Shown here: piece after piece, positions 36,793 to 46,901 of the stretch
Layout of the letters: every line of letters begins with the position of its first letter
Numbering within the stretch: position 1 is the stretch's first letter
Assembly: GCF_000420305.1 (NCBI RefSeq)
Contig: NZ_ATUR01000002.1
Span: 434,001 to 498,000 of the forward strand
Length of the DNA stretch: 64,000 bases
Direction of reading: 5' to 3'
From: Novosphingopyxis baekryungensis DSM 16222
GTDB taxonomy: Bacteria; Pseudomonadota; Alphaproteobacteria; Sphingomonadales; Sphingomonadaceae
Notes under the pieces: generated by a model
What the model was told of the DNA's origin: nothing
What the model saw: the letters and a program-made list of their open reading frames with translations, nothing else
The model's database searches: none
Position numbers and translations under genes: made by a program

Positions 36793-38325
36793 ATGAGTAT
36801 CAATATCGGACCGCCCTCTGTGGATGAATTGAAGCCAAAGATTGCCGTCATCGGCGTCGGCGGGGCGGGCGGCAACGCCATTGCCAATATGATCGCGGCC
36901 AATGTCGAGGGCGTGGATTTCATCGTCGCCAATACCGATGCGCAGTCGCTCAACAGCTCGGTGGCCGAACATCGCATCCAGCTTGGCCCCGATATCACCC
37001 AGGGTCTGGGTGCCGGATCGCGCCCCGAAGTGGGCCGTGCGGCGGCGGAAGAAACGCTCGATCAGGTCAAGGCGGCGCTGGAAGGCGCGCATATGTGCTT
37101 CATCGCGGCGGGCATGGGCGGTGGCACCGGCACCGGCGCTGCGCCCGTGATCGCGCAGGCCGCGCGGGAAATGAACATCCTGACCGTGGGCGTGGTGACC
37201 AAGCCCTTCACGTTCGAAGGCACGCGCCGCATGCGCTCCGCCGATTCCGGCATCGATGAGCTGCAGAAGAATGTCGATACGCTGATCGTGATTCCGAACC
37301 AGAACCTGTTCCTGGTCGCCAATCCCAACACCACCTTCAAGGAAGCCTTCCTGCTGGCCGACGAAGTGCTGCAGCAGGGCGTGCGCGGCATCACCGATCT
37401 GATGGTGATGCCCGGCCTGATCAATCTCGATTTCGCCGATGTCCGCTCCGTCATGCATGAAATGGGCAAGGCGATGATGGGCACGGGCGAGGCCGAAGGC
37501 GACGGTCGCGCGCTCGAGGCGGCCGAAAAGGCCATTGCCAACCCGCTGCTGGACGGTGTGTCGATGAAGGGGGCCAAGGGCGTCATCGTGTCGATCACCG
37601 GTGGTGAAGACATGCGCCTGATGGAAGTGGACGAGGCCGCCAATCATATCCGCGAGCTGGTCGATCCCGATGCGAACATCATCTGGGGTTCGGCCTTCAA
37701 CGAAAATCTCGACGGCAAGATTCGTGTGTCCGTGGTCGCCACCGGCATCGATACCGATGGCACATCGGAAGACAGCGCGCCGCCGAGTCGCAGCTTTGCC
37801 TTCCCCGGTTCGCGCCCGGCCGCCAAGGCCGAGCCCGAACAGGCACCGGAGCCGGAGATGCCAGAAACGCCGCGCGCATCTGCACCGGCTGTGTCCGACG
37901 AGCAGGATGAGCCGGAGGCGCCCAAGAGCGCGCCAGCCGCGCCGGCACGGCCCGCCCCGGCAGCGCCCGAGCGGGAAGAGGCATCTGCGCCCCGCGTCCC
38001 GCGTTTCGGCCAGAAGGAAGCCCCGGCTGCATCCGCCACGGCGGATGAGGACGACACGCTGGAACTCAGCGGCGGCATCAGGCCCGAAGCGCAGGAGAAG
38101 GCGGCAGAAGAGAAGCCGTTTCTGAAGCCGGGCAGCGCAAAAGCGTCCGACGCGCCTTCCAAGCCGGCCCCGCGCATCGCCAGCGGCGGCGGTACCTTGT
38201 TCGAGCGTATGTCCAATCTGTCGCGTGGGCTCGGCAAGGATGAGGCCGATACGGCGGCGGACGAGGATGATGGCGATCCGCTCAACATCCCGCGTTTTCT
38301 GGGTCGTCAGAACAACCAGCGCTGA
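36793..38325 (+). CDS. ftsZ: Cell division protein FtsZ
   Basis: Tubulin-like GTPase forming the division ring; 510 residues. The GTP signature GGGTGTG is at 109-115, and [10 protein letters not shown] and the T7-loop region [11 protein letters not shown] are intact. The globular part ends near residue 320. A long Pro/Ala/Glu-rich linker of about 170 residues precedes the C-terminal peptide [16 protein letters not shown] that binds FtsA and others. A long linker is usual in alphaproteobacteria. Confidence 0.98.
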   Translation: MSINIGPPSVDELKPKIAVIGVGGAGGNAIANMIAANVEGVDFIVANTDAQSLNSSVAEHRIQLGPDITQGLGAGSRPEVGRAAAEETLDQVKAALEGAHMCFIAAGMGGGTGTGAAPVIAQAAREMNILTVGVVTKPFTFEGTRRMRSADSGIDELQKNVDTLIVIPNQNLFLVANPNTTFKEAFLLADEVLQQGVRGITDLMVMPGLINLDFADVRSVMHEMGKAMMGTGEAEGDGRALEAAEKAIANPLLDGVSMKGAKGVIVSITGGEDMRLMEVDEAANHIRELVDPDANIIWGSAFNENLDGKIRVSVVATGIDTDGTSEDSAPPSRSFAFPGSRPAAKAEPEQAPEPEMPETPRASAPAVSDEQDEPEAPKSAPAAPARPAPAAPEREEASAPRVPRFGQKEAPAASATADEDDTLELSGGIRPEAQEKAAEEKPFLKPGSAKASDAPSKPAPRIASGGGTLFERMSNLSRGLGKDEADTAADEDDGDPLNIPRFLGRQNNQR

Positions 38326-38348
38326 TCGATCCGCATGGCAAATCTCTG

Positions 38349-38382
38349 GGGGGACCGATTCACCCGGTCCTCCTGTCGTTTT
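38349..38382 (+). terminator. Probable terminator after ftsZ
   Basis: Arms at 38349-38357 and 38365-38373 form nine pairs with one G-T around a 7-base loop, followed by a T-rich stretch ending in TTTT at 38379-38382. The T run is not immediate, so strength is moderate. It would close the dcw transcript. Confidence 0.6.
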
Positions 38383-38442
38383 ACCGCCTGCGACCGGCCT
38401 CATGAATTGCCAGCGGCCTGCAAACGCGCGATATAGCATATC

Positions 38443-40419
38443 ATGAAATACTGGATCTCCGCTGCGCTCCTGATTGCCGCCTTGCCGGTTCCCGCCATGG
38501 CGCAGGACTATGGCAGCGACCAGGCGGCGGCCACCGAACTGCGAAACGCGATCCAGCGGCTGGCACGCCGCCCCACCGACAGCGATGCCCTGCTGGATGC
38601 CGGCAATGCGGCGCTGATGCTGCGCGATTATGATAGCGCGCTGGGTTTCTTCACCCGCGCCGAGGCGCTGCAGCCATCCAGTGGACGCGTGAAAGCGGGC
38701 CTGGCCAGTGCGCAATTGTACAGTGAAAACCCGGTCGAGGCGCTGCGCCTGTTCGATGAGGCGGTACGGCTGGGCATCAGCGAGCGATCCATCGCCGCAG
38801 ACCGGGGGCTGGCCTATGATCTGGTCGGCAATAATTTTCTGGCGCAGGCACAATATGCGCTGGGTTCGTCCGCCGTTTCGACGGAGGAGTTGATTATTCG
38901 CCAGGCCGTCTCCTTCGGGCTTGCCGGCGATCAGAAACGCGCGGATGCCTTGCTGAACCCGCTCCTGACGCAGAACAAGCCCGGCGCGTGGCGCGCGCGG
39001 GCGTTCATTCTGGCCGGCAATGGCGATGTGGCGGAGGCGGTGCGCATCGTGCGCGGCTTCCTCGATGCGCGTTCCACATCGGCCATGCAGTCCTATCTCG
39101 AACGGATGAGCGCCTTGACCAAGGCGCAGCAGGCCGCCGTAATCCATTATGGCCATTTCCCAGCCGAGCAGCAGGTCGGGCGTGATAGCGACGCGGTGCG
39201 CGCCATCGCATCGCGCGGCCCGACACCGAGGGCAGGCACCCGTGGGCAGGATCGCGGGCTTATTCCATCCGGTGAGCCGCTTGGCCGCCGGACGCGTGCG
39301 AGCGCGGATCGCAGTGCGGGCGGGGCAAGCCGCGCGGCGAGCGAGCGGCAGACCCGGGCGTCGCGGCGTGCCGAAGCCAAGGCCCGCGCCGCAGCGCGCA
39401 ACCAGCCAGCCGCGTCCGTTGCGCAGGGGCCCCAACCAAGTGCGGCTGCGCCAACCCCAACCCCAACGCCGACGGCATCGGCGCCGGTGCAGGTGGCGCA
39501 GGCGGAATTGCCCGCTGTCTCTGCTCCGGTGGCGCAAACCATGGTGGCGGGCACGGGCCTGCCGGATGACGCGGCGGTCGCATCCGTGCCGAATAGCGCA
39601 GCGAAGCGGATCGCCGCGGCGGATCCGGCACGGCCCGGCTTTGAGACGCTCGCACCATCGTCCGCTTCGGCGGCTCCAGAATCTCGGACAGCCGGGCTGC
39701 AGAATGAGGATCGACCGGCAGCAGACGCCGCCGTTCGGCCCACCGTCGTGGCCTCGATAGCCGACAGCGTCAGCAGCGCGCCGATGGTCGGACCCTCGGC
39801 CGATCTGGCCGCCACATCCGCTGCTGGCACCGATGGCGCTGCTGGCACCGCAGCCGCCGGGATGTCCAACGAGCCGGTGCCCAGCCTGGGTGCGATCGTG
39901 CGGTCGATCGATATTCCGCCGCAGGAGCAACAGGCCAATGTCTTCGCCGTCGATCTCGAGCGGCTAGAGCAGTATAAGAACGCCAAGCCGCTGGGCCCGG
40001 TCTCCGGCAAGGCTGCCGCATCGCCCTTTGCGCAAAAGCCGATGCCGAGCGGGGCGAAGCCACTGGGCGATGATGCGGTGAAGGCCGCTCCGGCCACGAA
40101 AAAGGCCGTGAAACCGGCGGCAAAACCGGACGCCAAACCCGCCGCCGATCCGCAGCCTGCGCGCAATTGGGTGCAGATCGCCACCGGCGGCAGCGATCTG
40201 ATGAAGAATGAATATCGCCGCCTGTCTCGCGGCAAGACGGAGCTGTTCAAGGGCCGGAAGGGCTGGACGTCGCCGTTCAAGTCCAGCGCCCGTCTGCTGG
40301 TGGGGCCGTTCGACAGCATCGCGGCGGCGCGCGACTGGCTGGGCGATTTCGAAGAAGCGGGCGGGCAGGGGTTCGCCTGGAACAGCGACGACGGCACGGT
40401 CGTCACGCCGCTGCCCTGA
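38443..40419 (+). CDS. TPR and SPOR domain protein
   Basis: The 658-residue exported protein has a signal peptide that ends at PAMAQD. Residues about 25-230 carry TPR-like helices (DSDALLDAGNAALMLRDYDSALGFF and similar). A long linker rich in Ala, Pro, Thr and Ser follows, including an alternating Pro-Thr run near residue 340. The C-terminal SPOR domain (about 580-658) contains NWVQIATGGSDLMKNEYRRL and SARLLVGPFDSIAAARDWL. It lies just after ftsZ, which suggests a septal role. Confidence 0.85.
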   Translation: MKYWISAALLIAALPVPAMAQDYGSDQAAATELRNAIQRLARRPTDSDALLDAGNAALMLRDYDSALGFFTRAEALQPSSGRVKAGLASAQLYSENPVEALRLFDEAVRLGISERSIAADRGLAYDLVGNNFLAQAQYALGSSAVSTEELIIRQAVSFGLAGDQKRADALLNPLLTQNKPGAWRARAFILAGNGDVAEAVRIVRGFLDARSTSAMQSYLERMSALTKAQQAAVIHYGHFPAEQQVGRDSDAVRAIASRGPTPRAGTRGQDRGLIPSGEPLGRRTRASADRSAGGASRAASERQTRASRRAEAKARAAARNQPAASVAQGPQPSAAAPTPTPTPTASAPVQVAQAELPAVSAPVAQTMVAGTGLPDDAAVASVPNSAAKRIAAADPARPGFETLAPSSASAAPESRTAGLQNEDRPAADAAVRPTVVASIADSVSSAPMVGPSADLAATSAAGTDGAAGTAAAGMSNEPVPSLGAIVRSIDIPPQEQQANVFAVDLERLEQYKNAKPLGPVSGKAAASPFAQKPMPSGAKPLGDDAVKAAPATKKAVKPAAKPDAKPAADPQPARNWVQIATGGSDLMKNEYRRLSRGKTELFKGRKGWTSPFKSSARLLVGPFDSIAAARDWLGDFEEAGGQGFAWNSDDGTVVTPLP

Positions 40420-40423
40420 TCGC

Positions 40424-41584
40424 ATGAGCCATGCCCCATTTGCCAGTGATCCGGCGCACAGCCGGGGGCGGCTGCATGCCGAGGAGGGCGGGCTCATGCG
40501 CGGCCCGCGCGATGTATTCCAGCGGGACCGGGACCGGATCATCCACTCCATCGCGTTCCGCCGTCTGCGCCACAAGACGCAGGTGTTCATCTCGCCCGAT
40601 GGCGATCATTATCGCGTCCGCCTGACCCATAGCCTCGAAGTCGCCCAGATCGGCCGCACGATCGCGCGGGCGCTGGGGCTGAACGAGGATCTGACCGAAG
40701 CGCTGTGCTTGGCGCACGATATCGGCCATCCGCCCTTCGGCCATGCCGGGGAGGACGCGTTGGAGGAGGCGCTGTGCGCCCATGGCGGGTTCGATCATAA
40801 TGCCCACACCATTCGCGTGCTGGCCGTCCTTGAATCGCCCTATCCGCGCTGGAACGGCCTCAATCTCAGCTGGGAATTGCTGGAAGGGCTGGCCAAGCAT
40901 AACGGGCCGGTGGCCGATCCGCCCTGGGCCCTGGCGCAGATCAATGCCCGCTTCGATCTCGAACTGCCCCGCTGGGCATCGCTGGAAGCGCAGGTGGCCG
41001 CGATTGCCGACGACATCGCTTATGACAATCATGATATCGACGATGGGCTGCGCGCCGGCATCCTCACGATGGACCAGCTGCTCACGCTGCCGTTCATCGC
41101 CGAGCGCTGGGAGAATATTCGTAGCGAATTTTCCGATGTCGCGCCGGATCGGCTGGTGGCCGAACTGGTACGCCAGCAGATCGGCGCCATGGTGAACGAC
41201 GTGATCGATCAGACGCGGGCCAATATCGCCGCTAGCGCAATTGCTGGCATCGCCGATGTGCGCGGCGCAGATCGGGCCATGGTCGCCTTTTCGCCGGAGA
41301 TGCGGGAGCGGGAGCGCATGCTGAAGCGCTTCATGTACGCCAATGTCTATCATCATCCGGTACAGGTCGATGCGGCAGACGGCGCGCGGGTGATCGTGGC
41401 CGATCTGTTTGCGGCCTATCGCGATCGTCCAGCGCTGATGACCGGCGCCTGGCGCGCGGCGCTGCCGGACGAGGAGCCGGCACGCAGCCGGCACATTGCG
41501 GACTATCTGGCGGGCATGACCGATCGCTTTGCCGAAACGCAGCATGCGCAGATTTTTGGAGGCAAGGCGGCGGCGCGCGATTGA
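40424..41584 (+). CDS. dgt: Deoxyguanosinetriphosphate triphosphohydrolase-like protein
   Basis: HD-domain phosphohydrolase that releases tripolyphosphate from dGTP. The product is about 386 residues. The metal-binding HD residues are H69 (RVRLTHSLEVAQI) and H98-D99 (LAHDIGHPPFGHAGE), with D173-region ADDIAYDNHDIDDG downstream. The N-terminal SRGRLHAEEGG and RDRDRIIHSIAFRRL are typical of the Dgt type 2 subfamily. ATG 40424 follows the SPOR gene by 4 bases. Confidence 0.93.
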   Translation: MSHAPFASDPAHSRGRLHAEEGGLMRGPRDVFQRDRDRIIHSIAFRRLRHKTQVFISPDGDHYRVRLTHSLEVAQIGRTIARALGLNEDLTEALCLAHDIGHPPFGHAGEDALEEALCAHGGFDHNAHTIRVLAVLESPYPRWNGLNLSWELLEGLAKHNGPVADPPWALAQINARFDLELPRWASLEAQVAAIADDIAYDNHDIDDGLRAGILTMDQLLTLPFIAERWENIRSEFSDVAPDRLVAELVRQQIGAMVNDVIDQTRANIAASAIAGIADVRGADRAMVAFSPEMRERERMLKRFMYANVYHHPVQVDAADGARVIVADLFAAYRDRPALMTGAWRAALPDEEPARSRHIADYLAGMTDRFAETQHAQIFGGKAAARD

Positions 41585-41639
41585 CTCTGGCTCCGGCCTG
41601 CGTCAATTCAGTCGGCGCTGCCGCTTAAAGCGGGCGTCG

Positions 41640-41842
41640 ATACGGGAGAGCATCGGGCTACCGCCCGGTCACCGAAGGAGCAACCGCCCCGGAATCTCTC
41701 AGGTCAGTCGGACCGTATCGAGGCATCAGGCACTCTGGAAAGCGGATGGCGCGTTTTGGCGCGCGATCCCACCGAAGGGGTAAGCGGGATGGGCCGAATG
41801 GCTGACCGCGAAAGCTCTCAGGTTCCCTGACAGAGGGGGCAG
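41640..41842 (+). promoter_or_regulatory. Tandem glycine riboswitch
   Basis: Two aptamer-like units precede gcvT. Unit 1 (about 41640-41755) starts TACGGGAGAGCATCGG, has ACCGAAGGAGCAA and ends with CTCTCAGG ... TCTGGAAAGCG. Unit 2 (about 41765-41840) repeats the pattern: ACCGAAGGGGTAAG, AAAGCTCTCAGGT and GACAGAGGG. These are the hallmarks of the cooperative glycine riboswitch. The control part may be GGGCAGG at 41837-41843 pairing with CCTGCCC at 41885-41891, near the AAGGAG ribosome binding site at 41895-41900. Confidence 0.93.
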
Positions 41843-41908
41843 GCGATGAAACGGGAGCCTTTCCGTTGCGTCTGCAATTGACCCCCTGCCCATGAAGGAG
41901 CCGATGCG

Positions 41909-43090
41909 ATGAGCGAAGATATGCCGGACCAGGACGAAGCGCAGCCAATCGAAACGCAGACGCTGCCGCTCGATGCGTGGCATCGCGCGCATGGTGGCCG
42001 GATGGTGCCTTTCGCGGGGTATCATATGCCGGTGCAGTTTGAAGGCATCATGGCCGAGCATCTGTGGACGCGTGAGCGCGCCGGCCTGTTCGACGTCAGC
42101 CATATGGGGCAGGTGCTGCTCACCGGCGCGGATGTGGCTGGGCCGCTGGAACAGCTGTTGCCGGGCGATCTGCACGGATTGAAGACCGATCGCATGCGCT
42201 ATTCGTTGCTGCTGGCGGAAGATGGCGGCATTCTGGACGATCTGATGATCACGCGGCTGGCATCCACCGCGCCCTTCGGCATGGAAGATGAGGGGGGCGA
42301 GGCCTTTTACATGGTCGTCAACGGTGCCGTGAAATATGAGGATATTTCCTTCCTTCGCGAACATTTGCCGGACGAAGTGACGATCAACCATCTGGAAGAT
42401 CATGCGCTGCTCGCCTTGCAGGGGCCGGGCGCGGGCGATGCGCTCGCGCAGCTGCTGAGCGGCACCGATGCGCTCTATTTCATGCAGGCCGGTGGTTTCG
42501 ATTGGGACGGCGTGCCGCTGTGGATCAGCCGGTCCGGCTATACCGGTGAGGATGGTTTCGAGATCAGCCTGCCCGCGGCCGATGCCGAGCGTTTTGCAAC
42601 CGCGCTGGTGGCGCTGGACGCGGTGAAGCCGGTGGGGCTTGGGGCGCGCGATTCGCTGCGGCTCGAGGCCGGGTTGCCGCTTTACGGGCATGACCTGACC
42701 GAACAGACCACGCCGATGGCAGGCGGTCTGGGCTTTGCCCTGTCCAAGCGGCGGCGCGAGGAAGGCGGCTTTCACGGTCATGAGCGCGTGCTCGGCGAAC
42801 ATCGCGATGGCCCGGTGACCCAGCGGGTCGGCCTGTTGATCGATGGACGCCAGCCCGTGCGCGAAGGCGCCGAGGTGGTGGACGAAGGCGGCCAGGCGAT
42901 CGGCCGGATCACCAGCGGCGGCCATGCGCCCAGCCTGGGCCAGCCCATCGCGATGGCGACCGTGCCGGCGGCCTTCGCGGCCATCGGCCATCGCATCCAC
43001 ATCAGACAGCGCGGCAAAGATTTTACCGGCACCGTTGCGGCAATGCCATTTGTCCAGCAACGCTATCGCCGAGCATCGAAAGGGAGCTGA
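41909..43090 (+). CDS. gcvT: Glycine cleavage system T protein
   Basis: Aminomethyltransferase that passes the methylene from H-protein to tetrahydrofolate. The 393-residue protein has [44 protein letters not shown] and [20 protein letters not shown]. It is the first gene of the gcv operon, behind the glycine riboswitch; AAGGAG is eight bases before its ATG. Confidence 0.96.
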   Translation: MSEDMPDQDEAQPIETQTLPLDAWHRAHGGRMVPFAGYHMPVQFEGIMAEHLWTRERAGLFDVSHMGQVLLTGADVAGPLEQLLPGDLHGLKTDRMRYSLLLAEDGGILDDLMITRLASTAPFGMEDEGGEAFYMVVNGAVKYEDISFLREHLPDEVTINHLEDHALLALQGPGAGDALAQLLSGTDALYFMQAGGFDWDGVPLWISRSGYTGEDGFEISLPAADAERFATALVALDAVKPVGLGARDSLRLEAGLPLYGHDLTEQTTPMAGGLGFALSKRRREEGGFHGHERVLGEHRDGPVTQRVGLLIDGRQPVREGAEVVDEGGQAIGRITSGGHAPSLGQPIAMATVPAAFAAIGHRIHIRQRGKDFTGTVAAMPFVQQRYRRASKGS

Positions 43091-43091
43091 A

Positions 43092-43463
43092 ATGAAACGC
43101 TATTTTACCGAAGACCATGAATGGATCGCCGTCGAAGGCGATGAAGGCACCGTCGGCATCACCGATTATGCGCAGGAACAGCTGGGCGATGTGGTGTTCG
43201 TGGAAGTGCCGGACAGCGGCGCGATGCTGAAAAAAGGCAATGATGCCGCCGTGGTCGAATCGGTAAAGGCCGCGTCCGACGTATATGCGCCGGTCAGCTG
43301 CGAAGTGCTGGAAGGCAATGACGCGCTGGGCGACGAGCCGGGCTTGGTCAATTCCGATCCCGAAGGCGAGGGCTGGTTTTTCAAGCTGCGGCTGGAAGAC
43401 AAGGACGAGCTGGCCGAGCTGATGGATGAGGCCGCGTACAAGGAATATGTCGCAAGCCTTTGA
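43092..43463 (+). CDS. gcvH: Glycine cleavage system H protein
   Basis: Lipoyl carrier that shuttles the aminomethyl group among P, T and L proteins. The 123-residue protein has [20 protein letters not shown] and the lipoyl lysine K59 within [13 protein letters not shown] 43092 follows the gcvT stop by one base. Size and all domain elements are normal. Confidence 0.97.
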   Translation: MKRYFTEDHEWIAVEGDEGTVGITDYAQEQLGDVVFVEVPDSGAMLKKGNDAAVVESVKAASDVYAPVSCEVLEGNDALGDEPGLVNSDPEGEGWFFKLRLEDKDELAELMDEAAYKEYVASL

Positions 43464-43507
43464 ACTTTAATCGCCTCCCGTGACGGGGCGGCAGGAGCAA
43501 TACCCCC

Positions 43508-44866
43508 ATGCGTTATCTCCCACAGACCGACGACAGCCGGCAGGCCATGCTGGAACGGATCGGCGTATCCTCGATCGACGATCTGTTCGTGGACGTGCCG
43601 GAGGAGGCACGGCTGGACGGGCCGATCCATGATCTGCCGATGCATGCCAGCGAGATGGCGGTGGAGCGGCATATGTCGCGCCTCGCCGCGCAGAACATGG
43701 CGGCGGGCGGCGTGCCCTTCTTTCTTGGGGCAGGCGCCTATCGCCATCATGTGCCCGCCAGCGTGGATCATCTGATCCAGCGCGGCGAGTTTCTGACGGC
43801 CTATACGCCCTATCAGCCGGAAATCGCGCAGGGCACGCTGCAGGTGTTGTTCGAGTTCCAGACCCAGGTTGCCCGGCTGCTGGGCACCGATGTCGCCAAT
43901 GCCAGCATGTATGACGGATCGACCGCCTGCTGGGAGGCGATCACCATGGCGCGGCGCGTGACCAAGCGGGCCAAGGCGCTGATCAGCAGCGGCGTGCATC
44001 CGCACTACGTCTCGGTCTGCAAGACCATGGCGCGCTTCACCAAGGACGTGATCGATTATACCGCGCCCGAACTGACCGATGGCACCGACTGGGCCGCGCT
44101 GGCGGACAAGGTGGACGGCGATACCAACTGCGTGATCGTGCAATATCCCGATATTCTGGGCCGCATCGACGACATGACGGCGCTGGCCAAAAAATGCGCC
44201 GAGCACAAGGCGTTGCTGATCGCGGTGGTGACCGAGCCGGTGGCGATGGGCGCGGTGCGCTCTCCCGGCCAGATGGGCGCGGACATCGTGGTGGGCGAGG
44301 GGCAGTCGCTAGGCGTCGGCCTGCAGTTTGGCGGGCCCTATGTCGGGCTGTTCGGCTGCAAGCAGAAATATGTGCGCCAGATGCCGGGGCGTCTGTGCGG
44401 CGAGACGGTGGACGCGGACGGCAAGCGCGGGTTCGTGCTCACCCTTTCCACGCGCGAACAGCATATCCGCCGCGAAAAGGCGACGAGCAACATCTGCACC
44501 AATAGCGGTCTGTGCGCTCTGGCCTTTTCGATCCACATGACGCTGCTGGGCGAAAAGGGCATCCGCCAGATTGCTGCGATCAATCATGAGAAGGCGGTGA
44601 TCTGCGCCAACCGTTTGGCCAAAATCGACGGTGTGCGAGTGGTGAACGACCTGTTTTTCAACGAGTTCACCATCGAACTTCCGGTCGATTCGCGCGATCT
44701 TGTGCGCGATCTGGCGGAGCAGAACATTCTCGCCGGCGTGTCGCTCAGCCGCCTGTACGCCGACGAGCCGGGCCTCTCCAAAGGCCTGCTGATCGCCGTC
44801 ACCGAGATGGTGGAGCATGAGGATATCGAGGCGCTGGCGACCGCGCTTGAAGGAGCATTGGCATGA
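43508..44866 (+). CDS. gcvPA: Glycine dehydrogenase (decarboxylating) subunit 1
   Basis: One half of the two-subunit form of P-protein; 452 residues. It shows RYLPQTDDSRQAMLERIGVSSIDDLF at the N-terminus, FLGAGAYRHHVP, ASMYDGSTACWEA and the typical EGQSLGVGLQFGGPYVG stretch. It lacks the PLP lysine, which lies in gcvPB, as expected. GGAG precedes its ATG by ten bases. It overlaps gcvPB by four bases. Confidence 0.96.
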   Translation: MRYLPQTDDSRQAMLERIGVSSIDDLFVDVPEEARLDGPIHDLPMHASEMAVERHMSRLAAQNMAAGGVPFFLGAGAYRHHVPASVDHLIQRGEFLTAYTPYQPEIAQGTLQVLFEFQTQVARLLGTDVANASMYDGSTACWEAITMARRVTKRAKALISSGVHPHYVSVCKTMARFTKDVIDYTAPELTDGTDWAALADKVDGDTNCVIVQYPDILGRIDDMTALAKKCAEHKALLIAVVTEPVAMGAVRSPGQMGADIVVGEGQSLGVGLQFGGPYVGLFGCKQKYVRQMPGRLCGETVDADGKRGFVLTLSTREQHIRREKATSNICTNSGLCALAFSIHMTLLGEKGIRQIAAINHEKAVICANRLAKIDGVRVVNDLFFNEFTIELPVDSRDLVRDLAEQNILAGVSLSRLYADEPGLSKGLLIAVTEMVEHEDIEALATALEGALA

Positions 44867-46434
44867 GCATGAACAAGCAGGGCCGCCAGACCCAGCCGCA
44901 TGAAGGCGGCGCAAGCGATCCCCACCCCACCACCACCGGCAACCGCGCGCTGATGCTGGAAGAACCGCTGATCTTCGAGATCGGTGACAGCGAGCGTACC
45001 GGGGTGGACTGGCCCGCCGATTGCTGGGGCGAATCGCGCCTGGGCGATCTGGCGCGGCTGGAGCGGATCGATCTGCCCGGCCTGTCGGAGCCGGAAACCA
45101 TCCGCCATTATACCCGGCTCAGCCGCCAGAATTACGGGATCGACCTGGGGCTGTTCCCGCTCGGCAGCTGCACCATGAAGCATAATCCACGGCTGAACGA
45201 GAAGATGGCGCGGCTGCCCGGCTTTGCCGATATCCACCCGCTGCAGCCGGTCGCCAGCGTGCAAGGCGCGCTCGGCGTGATTCATGAGCTGGCCCACTGG
45301 CTCAAGACGCTGACCGGCATGCCCGCCGTGGCCATGAGCCCCAAGGCCGGGGCGCATGGCGAGCTGTGCGGCATCCTGGCGATCCGCGCGGCGCTGGAAA
45401 AGCGCGGCGATGCGCGGCAGGTGGTGCTGGTGCCCGAAAGCGCGCACGGCACCAACCCCGCCACCGCCGCCTTTGCCGGCTATGCGGTCGAGGATATTCC
45501 GGCGACCAGCGAAGGTCGCGTCGATTTCGACGCGCTGCAGAAGCGGCTCGGCCCCGATGTGGCGGGCGTGATGATCACCAATCCCAACACCTGCGGCCTG
45601 TTCGAGCGGGACATGAAACGCATTTCCGATGCGGTGCATGAAGCAGGTGGTTTCGTCTATTGCGACGGCGCGAATTTCAACGCCATTGTCGGGCGCGTGC
45701 GGCCGGGCGATCTGGGCATCGATGCGATGCACCTCAATCTGCACAAGACCTTTTCCACGCCCCATGGCGGCGGCGGTCCCGGCTCCGGCCCGGTGGTGTT
45801 TTCCGAAGCGCTGGCCCCGTTCGCGCCGCTACCCTTCGTGGAAAAGACCGGCGAGGGCAGCTTCCGGCTGGTCGAGGAAGAAACCGCCGAGGACCATCAT
45901 GGCGACAGCTTCGGCCGGATGACCGCGTTTCATGGGCAGATGGGCATGTTCACCCGTGCGCTCACCTATATCATGAGCCACGGCGCGGACGGGCTGCGGC
46001 AGGTGAGCGAGGATGCCGTGCTCAACGCCAATTATATCCTGCGCTCGATGGAAGATTTGCTCGAAGCGCCCTTCGCGCCCAGCGGCCCGTGCATGCATGA
46101 GGCGCTGTTCAGCGACAAGGGCGTGGCCGACGGCTTTTCCACCGTCGACATTGCCAAGGGCCTGATCGACGAGGGTTTCCACCCGATGACCATGTATTTC
46201 CCGCTGGTGGTGCATGGCGCGATGCTGGTCGAGCCGACCGAGACCGAGAGCAAGGCGGATATAGACCAGTTCATCGCCGCGTTCCGATCGGTGGTGGAGC
46301 GGGCCAAGGCGGGTGACGAAAGTCTGCACGGCGCGCCCTATCATGCGCCCCGCAGCCGGCTGGACGAGACCGCGGCCGCGCGCAAACCCATGCTGGTCTA
46401 TCAGGAACCGGCGCAGGCCGAGGCGGCGGAATAA
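44863..46434 (+). CDS. gcvPB: Glycine dehydrogenase (decarboxylating) subunit 2
   Basis: PLP-carrying half of the glycine decarboxylase; 523 residues. The PLP lysine lies in DAMHLNLHKTFSTPHGGGGPGSG. The MSPKAGAHGELCGILAIR and NPNTCGLFE stretches are typical. ATGA overlap with gcvPA suggests equal production of both chains. It is the last enzyme gene of the glycine-cleavage operon; the L-protein (lpd) is elsewhere. Confidence 0.97.
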   Translation: MSMNKQGRQTQPHEGGASDPHPTTTGNRALMLEEPLIFEIGDSERTGVDWPADCWGESRLGDLARLERIDLPGLSEPETIRHYTRLSRQNYGIDLGLFPLGSCTMKHNPRLNEKMARLPGFADIHPLQPVASVQGALGVIHELAHWLKTLTGMPAVAMSPKAGAHGELCGILAIRAALEKRGDARQVVLVPESAHGTNPATAAFAGYAVEDIPATSEGRVDFDALQKRLGPDVAGVMITNPNTCGLFERDMKRISDAVHEAGGFVYCDGANFNAIVGRVRPGDLGIDAMHLNLHKTFSTPHGGGGPGSGPVVFSEALAPFAPLPFVEKTGEGSFRLVEEETAEDHHGDSFGRMTAFHGQMGMFTRALTYIMSHGADGLRQVSEDAVLNANYILRSMEDLLEAPFAPSGPCMHEALFSDKGVADGFSTVDIAKGLIDEGFHPMTMYFPLVVHGAMLVEPTETESKADIDQFIAAFRSVVERAKAGDESLHGAPYHAPRSRLDETAAARKPMLVYQEPAQAEAAE

Positions 46435-46439
46435 GGCCG

Positions 46440-46901
46440 ATGGGCTGGGATACGGTTTTTTCGATCACCAATATCCTGGCCCTGGGCGGCTGGTTGCTGC
46501 TGATATTCGCGCCGCGAAAGCCGCTCGTTTTTTCGGCCATCACCTATGTCGGCGTCGGCCTATTGTGCCTGATCTATGTGATCGGCTTTGCCGGGCTACT
46601 GGCAGGGTTCATCGATGGTGGTGGTCCATCGCCGCCGCTGACCGACTATAGCGTTGCGGGCCTGCAGGCCGCCATGTTCGCCAATCCCGGCGGCACGGTG
46701 ATTGGCTGGACGCATTATCTTGCCTTCGATCTGTTCATCGGCATGTGGATTGCGCGCGATGCGGACGCCAAGGGCTTTTCGCGCATCTGGCAGGCACCCG
46801 TCCTGTTTCTGACTTTCATGGCAGGTCCGCTTGGTCTGCTGATCTGGCTGACGCTGCGCGAGCCCGCCGCCCGCCGCGCCCAGCCGCGCAGCAAGGCATG
46901 A
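46440..46901 (+). CDS. ABA4-like (DUF4281) membrane protein
   Basis: The 153-residue protein has four hydrophobic helices. The GWTHYLAFDLFIGMWIARDA stretch (about residues 84-104) and LTFMAGPLGLLIWLTLR match the ABA4-like family, named after a plant carotenoid (neoxanthin) factor. Bacterial function is not defined. It starts five bases after gcvPB and overlaps the next gene by four, so it probably rides on the glycine-controlled transcript. Confidence 0.82.
   Translation: MGWDTVFSITNILALGGWLLLIFAPRKPLVFSAITYVGVGLLCLIYVIGFAGLLAGFIDGGGPSPPLTDYSVAGLQAAMFANPGGTVIGWTHYLAFDLFIGMWIARDADAKGFSRIWQAPVLFLTFMAGPLGLLIWLTLREPAARRAQPRSKA

Noticed and set aside
39455-39480. Short tandem repeat encoding alternating Pro-Thr
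   Set aside because: A simple low-complexity part of the linker in the TPR-SPOR protein, not a separate DNA element.
36694-39930. Very long open frame (over 1000 codons) on the minus strand opposite ftsZ and the TPR-SPOR gene
   Set aside because: High-GC antisense shadow. The plus-strand genes are certain, and the antisense protein is rich in Arg, Gly and His with no domain pattern.
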